A DNA stretch of 64,000 nt from an uncultured Lachnospiraceae bacterium (GTDB lineage: Bacteria > Bacillota > Clostridia > Lachnospirales > Lachnospiraceae): assembly GCA_910584965.1 (NCBI GenBank), contig CAJUDZ010000014.1:18995-82994 (forward strand), in the 5' to 3' direction. Shown one piece after another: positions 16,273 to 25,176 of the stretch. Numbering within the stretch: position 1 is the first letter of the stretch; each line of letters starts with the position of its first letter. The notes beneath the pieces were generated by a model. That model saw nothing but the letters and a program-made list of their open reading frames with translations. It had not been told where the DNA came from and searched no databases. A program made the position numbers and the translations under genes.

Positions 16273-16518
16273 AACCTGAGGTGCGCGATAATTCTTGTTA
16301 TTTTGAACCTACAGTTACTTTAAACGGGATTCCTACATCGTCATACGGATGTCAGGCCTCCGGTCCGGGCGGATAACCGCAGCGGACATTGTGCAGTGGA
16401 AGGCAGAAGTATGATTGCGGTTACCCACCTAGCTGTTGCTAGGAGTCAAAATACAGGATCCGGCATTTCGGGGGCTTATACAAAAGAAGAAGCAGTCATC
16501 ACGACTGCTTTTTCTTTT
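16273..16518 (+). ncRNA. ssrS: Probable 6S RNA
   Basis: About 245 bases lie between a strong promoter and a strong terminator and hold no credible ORF. The 5' end CCTGAGGTGCGCGATAA resembles the start of bacterial 6S RNAs (E. coli has CUGAGAUGUUCG). Paired elements can be drawn: CCTG with CAGG and ATTTTGA with TCAAAAT as closing parts, CCTACATC with GATGTCAGG, a long rod GGCCTCCGGTCCG with CGGAC...GGAAGGC capped by GCGGATAACCGC, and the hairpin CCTAGCTGTTGCTAGG near the 3' end. A rod-like fold of this size, transcribed alone from a sigma-A promoter, fits 6S RNA, which binds the housekeeping RNA polymerase. The name rests on these features and on recall of clostridial 6S sequences; another structured RNA class is possible. 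Confidence 0.6.
16482..16518 (+). terminator. Terminator of the structured RNA
   Basis: AAAAGAAGAAGCAGTC at 16482-16497 pairs with GACTGCTTTTTCTTTT at 16503-16518 with one mismatch around a 5-base loop. The last half of the 3' arm serves as the T-tract. Confidence 0.88.
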
Positions 16519-16567
16519 GTATGGGGCATATCGGGGGAACGACGGATGGTATGGGGAGAAGTATCGC

Positions 16568-18853
16568 ATGAAAGAAAACTGGAAAAATTTTGTAAAGCTG
16601 CTTGTGATTCTGGCAGGGATGGTATTTCTGTTCTGGCTCTGGCTTCACCGGATGGAATCGGTTAAGGAAGAACCTGAGGGGGAGAAGATTCGGACGGAAG
16701 ATGTGAAAATCCTGCTGGAAGCGCTGGAACTGCCGACGGCGTTTGAGGAAGAAAACGGCGGAGAAAAAGCGGGCGGAGAAAAAGAGAAAGACGGCGGCGG
16801 AAAGGATGGAGAAAGTGACGGAATACCGGAAAACGTTCCGCAGGAACTTACATACGGGCAATATCTGAAAATTTATGAACAGATTGGCGGTGCGGAAAAG
16901 GGAATACCGGATTTTGCGGGAAAATATGAAGAAGATCACGCGTTCCTGAAAGAGGACTGGTATCAGGCATTTCAGCTTATGCTGGCTCATTTCGATGTAG
17001 AATCCTCGATCTGGAAAACGACGGTATTTATTATTAAAGTAGATGCACAGGAGAAAAAGCTGTATACGCAGAACAGCGAGTACACCTATCATTCTTCTTC
17101 CTTTGCGGACTCAGCCTTTTTCAAGGAAGAGGTTTATGTGAAAGGAGACGAACTTCTGACCAGTATCAGGACGCTGGACGAAAAGACGATTCTGGAAAAT
17201 GTCTGGGTTATGGAAGTAACGGATGAGCAGAAGGAGGAACAAACAGGGTATGCGCTGTCCTGTTTTTACAGGCAGGTAGAATTTATCGTTTGGTCGGCAA
17301 AACAGACGGAACGGGAACAGGTGACGGATCTGGTTTTTGAGAACGGCGCGCTGACGGAATATACCGTCAAATCGGAAAAGATTCGGGGAAAGCTGCTTCG
17401 GGTGACGGAGGACTCCCTGGAAATCGACGGATACGGCACTTATGAGACAGAGGAAAACCTGGAAATCTATAAACTTTGCGGTACATTGGAAACCCAGAAG
17501 AAAACGGATTTGATGATCGGCTATGATTACACGGATTTTGTTGTGCATAACCAGAAAATAAGCGCCTGCCTCGTATCCAGAGAAGGAGAAATGGACCAGA
17601 TCCGTGTTTTGTTAAAGAATACGGCGGAAGGCGGGTATTATTATGAAAAAGCCCTCGTGACCGTGGACGGCAGGCAGACCGAGGTGGAAGCGGACCGATT
17701 AGACGCCGGCGAGCGTCTCATTTTTCAGAGCGAGGCGTTGACCGATAAAGTCGATCTTGAGATAGAAGGCGTGGAAAAAGGCGACAATGCGTACAGAGGC
17801 GCGTTGGAATTTTATAAGACCGAGGATGGCATGGTCATCATCAACGAACTTCCGCTGGAAGAATATTTATATGCGGTGGTGCCGAGCGAGATGCCGGCTT
17901 CTTATCCGATGGAGGCGTTGAAGGCACAGGCAGTCTGTGCGAGAACCTATGCTTTTAAATATATACTTCATGCGGGTTTTGCCGGGTTAGGCGCGCATCT
18001 CGACGATACGACATCCTATCAGGTTTACCATAATCTTGAGGAAAATGCGGCGACGACGACGGCTGTAAAAGAAACGACGGGCATGAAGCTCTATTATCAG
18101 GATGAGCTGGCCGAAAATTATTATTATTCCACTTCCTGCGGTTACGGAACGGATACGGGAATCTGGAAATCGGAAAAAGAGCCGGTTTCCTATATCAGGC
18201 CGGGAAAACTTGCGCCGGAAGAAGACAGCCAAAGCGCACGGAGTGCGGAAGATATGGCAAGCGAAGAAAACTTTGAAGAGTTCATTAAAAATGTGGATGA
18301 ACATGATTTCGAGAGCGGGGAGCCCTGGTACCGCTGGCAGTATGAGGTGGAAGAGGCTGATGCCGGCGAACTGCTTGAACGAATAAAAGAACGATATCAG
18401 GCGAATGCTTCGCTGATTCTGACAAGAAAAGAGGGGGCGGACGGCGCTTATTATGTATCGGAGCCTGTCGGGGATATCGGAGAACTGGAGGACATTTCAA
18501 TCAGCAAAAGAGGGCCCGGCGGCATTGCGGATGAAATGCTCATTACGGGAAGCAAAGCGGTTATCAAGATCATTTCGGAATACAATATCCGCCGCATTTT
18601 ATGCGACGGGGAAAGCCAGGTCGTCAGACAGAACGGGAGCGGTTCTGTGCCGGGAACGCTTCTGCCAAGCGCTTTTTTTGTCATAGAAACTGGAAAATCG
18701 GAAGAGGATATGCTAGGATATACATTGACCGGCGGCGGTTACGGACATGGCGTAGGCATGTCGCAGAACGGTGCGAAAGAAATGGGCAGCCGGGGCTATG
18801 GGTACGAAGAAATTCTGAAAAGTTTTTTTGCGGACTGCGAGATCAAAGAGTGA
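16568..18853 (+). CDS. SpoIID/LytB domain protein, membrane-anchored
   Basis: The 761-residue product has an N-terminal anchor (about residues 7-24), an acidic Glu/Gly/Lys-rich linker (about 30-80), a beta-rich region without a family I recognise (about 80-400), then a SpoIID domain: LPLEEYLYAVVPSEMPASYP, EALKAQAVCARTYAF, TSCGYGTDTGIW, and a C-terminal GGGYGHGVGMSQNGAKEMG. SpoIID cuts glycan strands of peptidoglycan that lack stem peptides, during engulfment; LytB-type relatives modify amidases. The length is twice that of classical SpoIID (about 340 residues), so this is more likely a vegetative or surface paralogue. An ORF from 16436 would read through the RNA terminator; the ATG at 16568 has GGGGAG upstream. 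A gap of 25 bases separates it from the BrkB gene. Confidence 0.85.
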   Translation: MKENWKNFVKLLVILAGMVFLFWLWLHRMESVKEEPEGEKIRTEDVKILLEALELPTAFEEENGGEKAGGEKEKDGGGKDGESDGIPENVPQELTYGQYLKIYEQIGGAEKGIPDFAGKYEEDHAFLKEDWYQAFQLMLAHFDVESSIWKTTVFIIKVDAQEKKLYTQNSEYTYHSSSFADSAFFKEEVYVKGDELLTSIRTLDEKTILENVWVMEVTDEQKEEQTGYALSCFYRQVEFIVWSAKQTEREQVTDLVFENGALTEYTVKSEKIRGKLLRVTEDSLEIDGYGTYETEENLEIYKLCGTLETQKKTDLMIGYDYTDFVVHNQKISACLVSREGEMDQIRVLLKNTAEGGYYYEKALVTVDGRQTEVEADRLDAGERLIFQSEALTDKVDLEIEGVEKGDNAYRGALEFYKTEDGMVIINELPLEEYLYAVVPSEMPASYPMEALKAQAVCARTYAFKYILHAGFAGLGAHLDDTTSYQVYHNLEENAATTTAVKETTGMKLYYQDELAENYYYSTSCGYGTDTGIWKSEKEPVSYIRPGKLAPEEDSQSARSAEDMASEENFEEFIKNVDEHDFESGEPWYRWQYEVEEADAGELLERIKERYQANASLILTRKEGADGAYYVSEPVGDIGELEDISISKRGPGGIADEMLITGSKAVIKIISEYNIRRILCDGESQVVRQNGSGSVPGTLLPSAFFVIETGKSEEDMLGYTLTGGGYGHGVGMSQNGAKEMGSRGYGYEEILKSFFADCEIKE

Positions 18854-18878
18854 AGAGAAAGTTGACAAGGGATACAGG

Positions 18879-19736
18879 ATGAGAACGATGATCAGATTTA
18901 TTTTAATTATCAAAGATTTTGCGGGAGAGATGACGCGGAAAAATATCAGCGCCTTTGCAGCCAGTGCGGCATTTTTCCTGTTTTTATCCATGGTGCCTCT
19001 TCTGATGGCGCTTTGTGCGGTTCTGCCTTATACTTCCCTGACCGCGGAAAATCTGATTATGGCGTGTATGAAAGTGGTGCCGGAAACGATGGACGGCTTT
19101 GTGAAAAGTGTCGTTACGGACGTCTATGCCCGCTCGGCCGGAACGATCACGGTGTTTGCGATTGTGACGGTCTGGTCTGCGGCAAAGGCGATGCTTGCGC
19201 TGATCCAGGGACTGAATGAAGTAAACGACATCGAAGAGAAACGCAATTATCTGCTGCTTCGGACGATTGCCTGTTTTTATACGGTCATTATGTTGGTCGC
19301 CATTCTGCTTTCCATTTTTATTATGGTATTCGGAAACGTGATCGTTAATCTGGCATTGCGGGATTTTCCGCAGTTACAGCTTCTTGTGCAGTTTATTATG
19401 CACTTTCGTTTTCTGGCTTCCTGGCTTGTGCTGACGCTGATTTTTGCCATGATTTATACGTTTGTGCCGGGCAGAAAACTGCGCTTTCGAAAACAGCTTC
19501 CGGGAGCGGCCTTTTCGGCGGTCGTATGGAGTATCGCTTCCTATTTTTTCTCCGTTTACATAGAATTTTTTAACGGATTCGGAACATACGGAAGCCTGAC
19601 GACAATTGTTATTTTGATGTTCTGGTTTTATATGATGATGTATATTCTGCTGATCGGAGCTCATATCAACCGGTATTTCGGACCGGTTTATAAATTTCTG
19701 TTCGGATGGCTTGACAAGTCGTGGAAAACGCATTAG
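18879..19736 (+). CDS. YihY/virulence factor BrkB family membrane protein
   Basis: The 285-residue product has about six transmembrane segments and the family marks: FAASAAFFLFLSMVPLLMAL in the first segment, the W-S-A-AKAM-ALIQGLNEV helix, and a C-terminal FNGFGTYGSL followed by a hydrophobic stretch ending GAHINRYF. The family was once named as ribonuclease BN, which is incorrect; its transport or envelope role is unknown. The ATG at 18879 follows AAGGG; the longer frame from 18828 starts with TTG inside the SpoIID-like gene and is less likely. Its stop codon TAG is also the first three bases of the -10 box of the pheST promoter. Confidence 0.85.
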   Translation: MRTMIRFILIIKDFAGEMTRKNISAFAASAAFFLFLSMVPLLMALCAVLPYTSLTAENLIMACMKVVPETMDGFVKSVVTDVYARSAGTITVFAIVTVWSAAKAMLALIQGLNEVNDIEEKRNYLLLRTIACFYTVIMLVAILLSIFIMVFGNVIVNLALRDFPQLQLLVQFIMHFRFLASWLVLTLIFAMIYTFVPGRKLRFRKQLPGAAFSAVVWSIASYFFSVYIEFFNGFGTYGSLTTIVILMFWFYMMMYILLIGAHINRYFGPVYKFLFGWLDKSWKTH

Positions 19737-19739
19737 ACT
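19711..19739 (+). promoter_or_regulatory. Promoter TTGACA-17-TAGACT of the pheST T-box transcript
   Basis: A perfect TTGACA at 19711-19716 lies inside the BrkB coding region, and the -10 box TAGACT at 19734-19739 overlaps its stop codon (19734-19736). Transcription should start near 19746. Confidence 0.7.
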
Positions 19740-19745
19740 AATACA

Positions 19746-20055
19746 AAGATATTTGGAAAATCCATATGCAAAGGCTGTGAAAGTGTCAGTAAGGCATTAT
19801 TTTCTTACAGAGAGAGGGAGCCATCGGCTGGAAACTTCCTCAAGTTCAGATAATGACCCGAAATTCCCACCGGAGCCGCCCGAAGGAACGACCATCATGT
19901 GAAAGCCCTGCAAAGGCAGAGATCATGCGGTTCAGTAGTTCGGGACGCAGAGGCACGTTACGCCGAATGAGTGTCTGTTCGATGAAAAGAGCAGGAATCT
20001 GGGTGGTACCGCGGTTTATTCGTCCCATATGTTTTGTGCATATGGGATTTTTTTT
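19746..20055 (+). promoter_or_regulatory. T-box riboswitch (phenylalanyl-tRNA-sensing) before pheST
   Basis: The leader contains the T-box core AATCTGGGTGGTACCGCGG (about 19996-20014), whose TGG pairs with the free NCCA end of uncharged tRNA, and ends in the terminator hairpin CCCATATG (20024-20031) / CATATGGG (20039-20046) followed by eight T. Stem I elements occupy about 19805-19900. A UUC triplet at 19864-19866 in AAATTCCCACC is placed as a specifier codon would be, in line with phenylalanine and with the pheST genes downstream. Uncharged tRNA-Phe would stabilise the antiterminator and allow pheST transcription. The specifier assignment is by position and context only. Confidence 0.9.
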
Positions 20056-20118
20056 ATTCCATAGGAAACTGCTGAGCATGCGTTTTTTATGGAAAAAACA
20101 TCGGAAAGGAATGTCGAC

Positions 20119-21138
20119 ATGAAAGAAAAATTAGAAAAACTCAAAGCGGAAGCGCTGCGTCAGATCGAGAACAGCGATGCGCTGGAAAAGCTGAATGAAG
20201 TGCGCGTCAGTTTTCTGGGGAAGAAGGGCGAACTGACGAGCGTATTAAAGGGAATGAAAGATGTTGCGCCGGAAGAGCGGCCGAAAGTGGGGCAGCTCGT
20301 CAACGAAACGAGAGAACAGATTGAAAAGATACTGGAAGAGGCCATCGCCAAAATGGAACGGGCGGCGTTGGAAGCCCAGATGAAAGCCGAAGTCATCGAC
20401 GTTACGCTGCCGGCTAAGAAGAGCGAAGTCGGCCATCGGCATCCCAATACGATTGCAATGGAAGAAGTGGAGCGAATTTTTACCGGCATGGGATATGAAG
20501 TCGTGGAAGGACCGGAGATCGAAACGGATTATTATAATTTTGAGGCGCTGAACATTCCGGCGGACCATCCGGCGAAAGACGAACAGGATACGTTCTATAT
20601 TTCCGGCGATTTCCTGCTTCGCACGCAGACCTCCGGCACACAGGTACATGAAATGGAAAGAGGAAAACTGCCGATCCGCATGATCGCGCCGGGAAGGGTA
20701 TTCCGTTCCGACGAAGTGGACGCGACCCATTCGCCTTCTTTCCATCAGATCGAGGGACTTGTTATCGACAAGCACATCACGTTTGCGGATTTGAAGGGAA
20801 CGCTGGCGGAATTTGCGCGGGAACTGTTCGGGGAAGAAACGAAAGTAAAATTCAGACCCCATCATTTCAATTTTACCGAGCCCAGCGCGGAAATGGATGT
20901 GAGCTGTTTTAAATGCGGCGGAAGCGGATGCCGGTTCTGCAAAGGTTCCGGATGGATTGAGATTTTGGGCTGCGGCATGGTGCATCCGAACGTGTTGCGC
21001 ATGAGTAAGATCGACCCGGAAAAATATTCGGGCTTTGCTTTCGGAATGGGGTTGGAGCGCATTGCGCTGTTGAAATATGAAATCGACGATATGAGACTGC
21101 TGTATGAGAACGATATCAGGTTTTTGAAACAATTCTGA
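20119..21138 (+). CDS. pheS: Phenylalanine-tRNA ligase alpha subunit
   Basis: The 339-residue product is the catalytic subunit of the class II phenylalanyl-tRNA synthetase (alpha2-beta2). An N-terminal coiled coil (about residues 1-90) binds tRNA. Motif 2 is seen as FRSDEVDATHSPSFHQIEG and motif 3 as GFAFGMGLERIALLKY; the Phe pocket region contains ILGCGMVHPNVL. A CFKCGG...CRFCKGSG segment gives two C-x-x-C pairs, as in some Gram-positive PheS proteins. The upstream in-frame ATG at 20089 lacks a ribosome binding site; the ATG at 20119 follows GGAAAGGAATGTCGAC. It is controlled by the T-box leader and followed by pheT. Confidence 0.97.
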   Translation: MKEKLEKLKAEALRQIENSDALEKLNEVRVSFLGKKGELTSVLKGMKDVAPEERPKVGQLVNETREQIEKILEEAIAKMERAALEAQMKAEVIDVTLPAKKSEVGHRHPNTIAMEEVERIFTGMGYEVVEGPEIETDYYNFEALNIPADHPAKDEQDTFYISGDFLLRTQTSGTQVHEMERGKLPIRMIAPGRVFRSDEVDATHSPSFHQIEGLVIDKHITFADLKGTLAEFARELFGEETKVKFRPHHFNFTEPSAEMDVSCFKCGGSGCRFCKGSGWIEILGCGMVHPNVLRMSKIDPEKYSGFAFGMGLERIALLKYEIDDMRLLYENDIRFLKQF

Positions 21139-21236
21139 CCGAAAGAACGCCCGGAATGAGGCGTTTTCCCGTGAAGGATTTAAGGTGAAGCGAAAGCATG
21201 GAATGTTATTATGAAAACGGAAAGGATTGAAGTAAG

Positions 21237-23669
21237 ATGAATACTGCATTATCTTGGATTAAAGCATATGTGCCGGATCTTGTCTGTACGGATCAGGAGT
21301 ATGCGGATGCGATGACCCTGACGGGGACGAAAGTAGAGACATACGAACGACTGGATAAGAATCTGGAGAAGATTGTGATCGGTCAGATCGATAAAATAGA
21401 AAAACATCCGGATGCCGACAAGCTGATCGTCTGTCAGGTAAATATCGGCACGGAAGTGATTCAGATTGTGACCGGAGCGCCCAATGTGAAGGAAGGCGAT
21501 AAAGTGCCGGTGGTGCTGGACGGCGGCAAAGTGGCGGGCGGACATGACGGCGGACCGCTTCCCGCGGACGGCATTGTAATAAAGGCGGGAAAACTGCGCG
21601 GCGTACCTTCTAACGGTATGATGTGTTCTATCGAAGAACTGGGCTCTTCCAGAGAGATGTACCCGGAGGCGCCGGAAAACGGCATTTATATTTTCCCGGA
21701 AGATGCTTCCGTCGGCGCGGACGCGGTAGAAGCGCTGGGACTGCGGGATACCGTATTCGAGTATGAAATCACTTCCAACAGGGTAGACTGTTACAGCGTT
21801 TTGGGCGTTGCGAGAGAAGCGGCGGCAACGTTTCGGAAGCCTTTTAACGCCCCGGCGGTAACGGTGAAGGAAACGGCACAAAAAGCGGAAGATTATATCA
21901 GTGTAGAGGTAATGGATTCCGAACTCTGTCCCAGATACTGCGCGAGAGTCTGCACCAATATCAAAATCGGCCCTTCCCCCGCATGGATGCAGAGGAGGCT
22001 GGCGGCCAGCGGCATCCGGCCGATCAACAACCTGGTGGATATTACGAATTACGTGATGGAGGAATACGGCCAGCCGATGCACGCTTTTGATCTGGATACG
22101 GTGGCGGGCCATAAAATCATCGTGCGCCGCGCCAAAGACGGCGAAGTATTCCAGACGCTGGACGGACAGATGCGGAATCTGGACAGCGACATGCTGATGA
22201 TCTGCGATGCGGAAAAAGAAATCGGCATCGCCGGCATCATGGGCGGTGAAAATTCCAAGATTACGGAAAACGTAAAAACCGTACTGTTCGAAGCGGCGAC
22301 TTTCAACGGCGCCAATATCCGGAAATCCGCCAAACGGCTTGGACTTCGGACGGATGCTTCCGGTATTTTTGAAAAGGGGCTTGACCCCCGGAACGCGCAG
22401 GCGGCGATCGACAGGGCCTGTCAGCTGATCGAAGAACTTGGCTGCGGCGAAGTGACGGAAGGAATGGTGGAAGTCTGTGCGCCGCTTAGCGAGCTGCGGA
22501 AGATAAAATTTGACGCTCAGCGTATCAATTACCTTCTGGGAACGGATATTTCCGAACAGGAGATGGAAGAGATTTTTGAAAGGCTGGAGCTTTCCTTAAC
22601 GACAGAGGCGGATGGTACGAAAATACTGACAATTCCTTCTTTCAGACAGGATCTGGAAGGCATTGCGGATATTGCGGAAGAAGTGGCGCGCTTCTACGGC
22701 TATGACAAAATACCGATGACCCTGCCGAGCGGTGAGGCGACGACCGGAAAGCTTTCCTTTAAACTGCGTATCGAGCAGAAGGCGAGAGATATCGCGGAAT
22801 ATTGCGGATTTTCACAGGGCATGTGCTATTCTTTCGAAAGTCCTAAGGTATTCGACAAACTTCTGCTGGCAGAGGACGATGTGCTGAGAAATGCGATTAC
22901 GATCGCCAATCCGCTGGGGGAAGATTTCTCCATTATGAGAACGATTTCCTTAAACGGTATGCTGACCAGCCTGGCGACGAATTATAACAGAAGAAATAAA
23001 AATGTAAGGCTTTATGAGCTTGGTAATATTTATCTGCCGAAAGCTTTGCCGCTGACGGAACTGCCTGACGAAAGAATGCAGTTCACGCTCGGCATGTACG
23101 GCGACGGGGATTTCTTTACGATGAAGGGTGTTGTGGAAGAATTTTTCGACAGCATCGGCATGAAGAAAAAAGCGGTTTATGACCCGAAAGCCGGTAAGAA
23201 TTTCCTGCATCCGGGACGTCAGGCGAATATCGTTTATGACGGAAAACCGATCGGATACCTGGGAGAAGTGCATCCGGAAGTATGCAGCCGCTACGATATG
23301 AAGACGAAGGCTTATATAGCGGTGCTGGATATGCCGGAAATCCTTCCGTTCGCCACCTTCGACAGAAAATACGCGGGTGTGGCAAAATATCCGGCGGTAT
23401 CCCGCGATATCAGCATGGTGGTTCCAAAGTCCGTGCTTGCGGGTGAGATCGAAGCGGTGATCGCACAGCGCGGCGGAAAGATTCTGGAAGATTACAGGCT
23501 GTTTGATATTTACGAAGGAAGCCAGATCAAAGACGGTTTTAAATCCCTCGCTTATTCCATTACCTTCCGCGCGCAGGACAGGACGTTAGAAGAGGCAGAT
23601 GTGGCGGCGGTGATGAAAAAGATTTTGAACGGGCTGGAAAGCATGGGAATTGAACTGCGGAAAGAATAA
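21237..23669 (+). CDS. pheT: Phenylalanine-tRNA ligase beta subunit
   Basis: The 810-residue product has the expected PheT layout: an N-terminal EMAP-like OB fold with GQIDKIEKHPDADKLIVCQV (about residues 40-155), the B3/B4 editing domain containing RYCARVCTNI, the B5 DNA-binding-like domain, the catalytic-like core, and a C-terminal ferredoxin-fold anticodon-binding domain (from KYPAVSRDISMVV). The beta subunit holds the editing site that hydrolyses Tyr-tRNA-Phe and contacts the anticodon stem. It follows pheS by 98 bases on the same T-box-controlled transcript. Confidence 0.97.
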   Translation: MNTALSWIKAYVPDLVCTDQEYADAMTLTGTKVETYERLDKNLEKIVIGQIDKIEKHPDADKLIVCQVNIGTEVIQIVTGAPNVKEGDKVPVVLDGGKVAGGHDGGPLPADGIVIKAGKLRGVPSNGMMCSIEELGSSREMYPEAPENGIYIFPEDASVGADAVEALGLRDTVFEYEITSNRVDCYSVLGVAREAAATFRKPFNAPAVTVKETAQKAEDYISVEVMDSELCPRYCARVCTNIKIGPSPAWMQRRLAASGIRPINNLVDITNYVMEEYGQPMHAFDLDTVAGHKIIVRRAKDGEVFQTLDGQMRNLDSDMLMICDAEKEIGIAGIMGGENSKITENVKTVLFEAATFNGANIRKSAKRLGLRTDASGIFEKGLDPRNAQAAIDRACQLIEELGCGEVTEGMVEVCAPLSELRKIKFDAQRINYLLGTDISEQEMEEIFERLELSLTTEADGTKILTIPSFRQDLEGIADIAEEVARFYGYDKIPMTLPSGEATTGKLSFKLRIEQKARDIAEYCGFSQGMCYSFESPKVFDKLLLAEDDVLRNAITIANPLGEDFSIMRTISLNGMLTSLATNYNRRNKNVRLYELGNIYLPKALPLTELPDERMQFTLGMYGDGDFFTMKGVVEEFFDSIGMKKKAVYDPKAGKNFLHPGRQANIVYDGKPIGYLGEVHPEVCSRYDMKTKAYIAVLDMPEILPFATFDRKYAGVAKYPAVSRDISMVVPKSVLAGEIEAVIAQRGGKILEDYRLFDIYEGSQIKDGFKSLAYSITFRAQDRTLEEADVAAVMKKILNGLESMGIELRKE

Positions 23670-23719
23670 GGCGGAAAAGCCGGCAGTAAAAGCGGAAAAC
23701 AGAAAAAGGAGGATGTAAC

Positions 23720-25159
23720 ATGGAAACGAAAAACACTTGGGAAACTTATGATGAAAAACAGTTGCAGGAAGTGGATGATTTTGCCAGAGATTATATGGAT
23801 TTTCTGGATAACGGAAAGACGGAGCGGGAGTGCATTGACACCATCGTGAACCGCATTGAGAAAGAGGGATATCAGGAACTGGAAGCCCTGATCAAATCCG
23901 GGAAAAAGTTACAGTGCGGCGATAAAGTATATTCCGTCTGGATGAACAAATCCATCGTGATGTTCCGGATCGGGAAAAAGCCGATGACGGAAGGCCTGAA
24001 CATTCTGGGGGCGCATATCGACTCCCCGCGTCTTGACGTAAAGCAGAATCCGCTTTATGAAGAGGGCGGTTTTGCCTATCTGGACACGCACTATTACGGA
24101 GGCGTTAAAAAATACCAGTGGGTGACGATTCCCCTTGCGCTGCATGGCGTAATCGTAAAAAAAGACGGCACAACGGTGGAAGTCAATATCGGCGAAAATG
24201 AAGATGATCCGGTGTTCTTCGTGTCGGATCTGCTGATTCATCTTGCGCAGGAACAGTTGGAGAAAAAGGCCGCAAAGGTCATCGAAGGGGAAGCGCTCGA
24301 TATCATCATCGGCAATAAGCCGCTTACAATCAGGAAAAAAGAAGAAGAGAAAGCGGACGATGAAGACGGAAAGAAAGAAGAAAAAGCCGAAAAAGAAGGC
24401 GTGAAGAAAAACATGCTTTCCATTTTGAAAGAAGCCTATGACGTGGAGGAAGAAGACTTTATTTCCGCGGAGCTGGAAGTCGTTCCTGCCGGAAAGGCAA
24501 GAGAAGCGGGATTTGACAGAAGCATGATCTTATCCTATGGACAGGATGACAGAGTATGTGCTTTTTCCTCTCTGAAAGCGATGCTGGAAGTAAAGGAGAC
24601 GGAGAGAACGGCCTGCTGTATTCTCGTGGATAAAGAAGAAATCGGAAGCGTCGGCGCCACCGGCATGCAGTCCCGCTTCTTTGAAAATGCGGTGGCGGAA
24701 GTGATGAACCTGACCGGGGAGTACAATGAACTGAATGTCAGAAGATGCCTGGCGTCTTCCTGTATGCTTTCATCCGACGTGAGCAGCGCTTATGATCCTT
24801 CCTATGCGGCCAGCTTCGACAAGAAAAACGTGGCATATCTCGGCGGCGGCATGGTATTCAATAAATTCACCGGTTCCAGAGGAAAATCCGGTTCCAACGA
24901 TGCAAACGCGGAATATCTGGCGCATATCAGGGCTATTTTTGAGAAAGAAAACGTAAACTTCCAGACGGCGGAGCTGGGCCGCGTTGATCTTGGCGGCGGC
25001 GGAACGATTGCTTATATTCTGGCGCTTTACGGCATGAACGTGATTGACAGCGGCGTAGCGGTCTTAAATATGCACGCGCCCTGGGAAGCGACGAGCAAAG
25101 CCGATGTTTATGAAGCAAAGAGAGGCTATGTGGCGTTTTTAGAGAATGCGGATTTATGA
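23720..25159 (+). CDS. apeA: M18 family zinc aminopeptidase
   Basis: The 479-residue product matches aminopeptidase I (M18): LNILGAHIDSPRLDVKQNPL carries the first zinc His-Asp pair, VDKEEIGSVGATGMQS the catalytic and zinc-binding Glu pair, SSDVSSAYDPSY a further metal Asp, and MHAPWEATSKADVYE the last His. It removes N-terminal residues from peptides in the cytoplasm. A Lys/Glu-rich insert (about residues 205-230) interrupts the middle domain, a common site of variation. GGAGG lies 8 bases before the ATG. It begins 50 bases after pheT and ends 17 bases before queA, so the genes may share a transcript. Confidence 0.92.
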   Translation: METKNTWETYDEKQLQEVDDFARDYMDFLDNGKTERECIDTIVNRIEKEGYQELEALIKSGKKLQCGDKVYSVWMNKSIVMFRIGKKPMTEGLNILGAHIDSPRLDVKQNPLYEEGGFAYLDTHYYGGVKKYQWVTIPLALHGVIVKKDGTTVEVNIGENEDDPVFFVSDLLIHLAQEQLEKKAAKVIEGEALDIIIGNKPLTIRKKEEEKADDEDGKKEEKAEKEGVKKNMLSILKEAYDVEEEDFISAELEVVPAGKAREAGFDRSMILSYGQDDRVCAFSSLKAMLEVKETERTACCILVDKEEIGSVGATGMQSRFFENAVAEVMNLTGEYNELNVRRCLASSCMLSSDVSSAYDPSYAASFDKKNVAYLGGGMVFNKFTGSRGKSGSNDANAEYLAHIRAIFEKENVNFQTAELGRVDLGGGGTIAYILALYGMNVIDSGVAVLNMHAPWEATSKADVYEAKRGYVAFLENADL

Positions 25160-25176
25160 GAAAGAGGAATTGAAGA

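Noticed and set aside
16436..16567. N-terminal extension of the SpoIID-like protein
   Set aside because: It would be translated from inside the RNA gene and its terminator stem; the ATG at 16568 has a ribosome binding site and begins directly at the membrane anchor.
16396..16665. ORF starting MEGRSMIAVTHLAVARSQ across the structured RNA
   Set aside because: It reads through the RNA and its terminator and into another frame of the SpoIID-like gene; no ribosome binding site.
20245..21249. 334-codon minus-strand ORF opposite pheS
   Set aside because: Antisense shadow of a well-defined synthetase gene.
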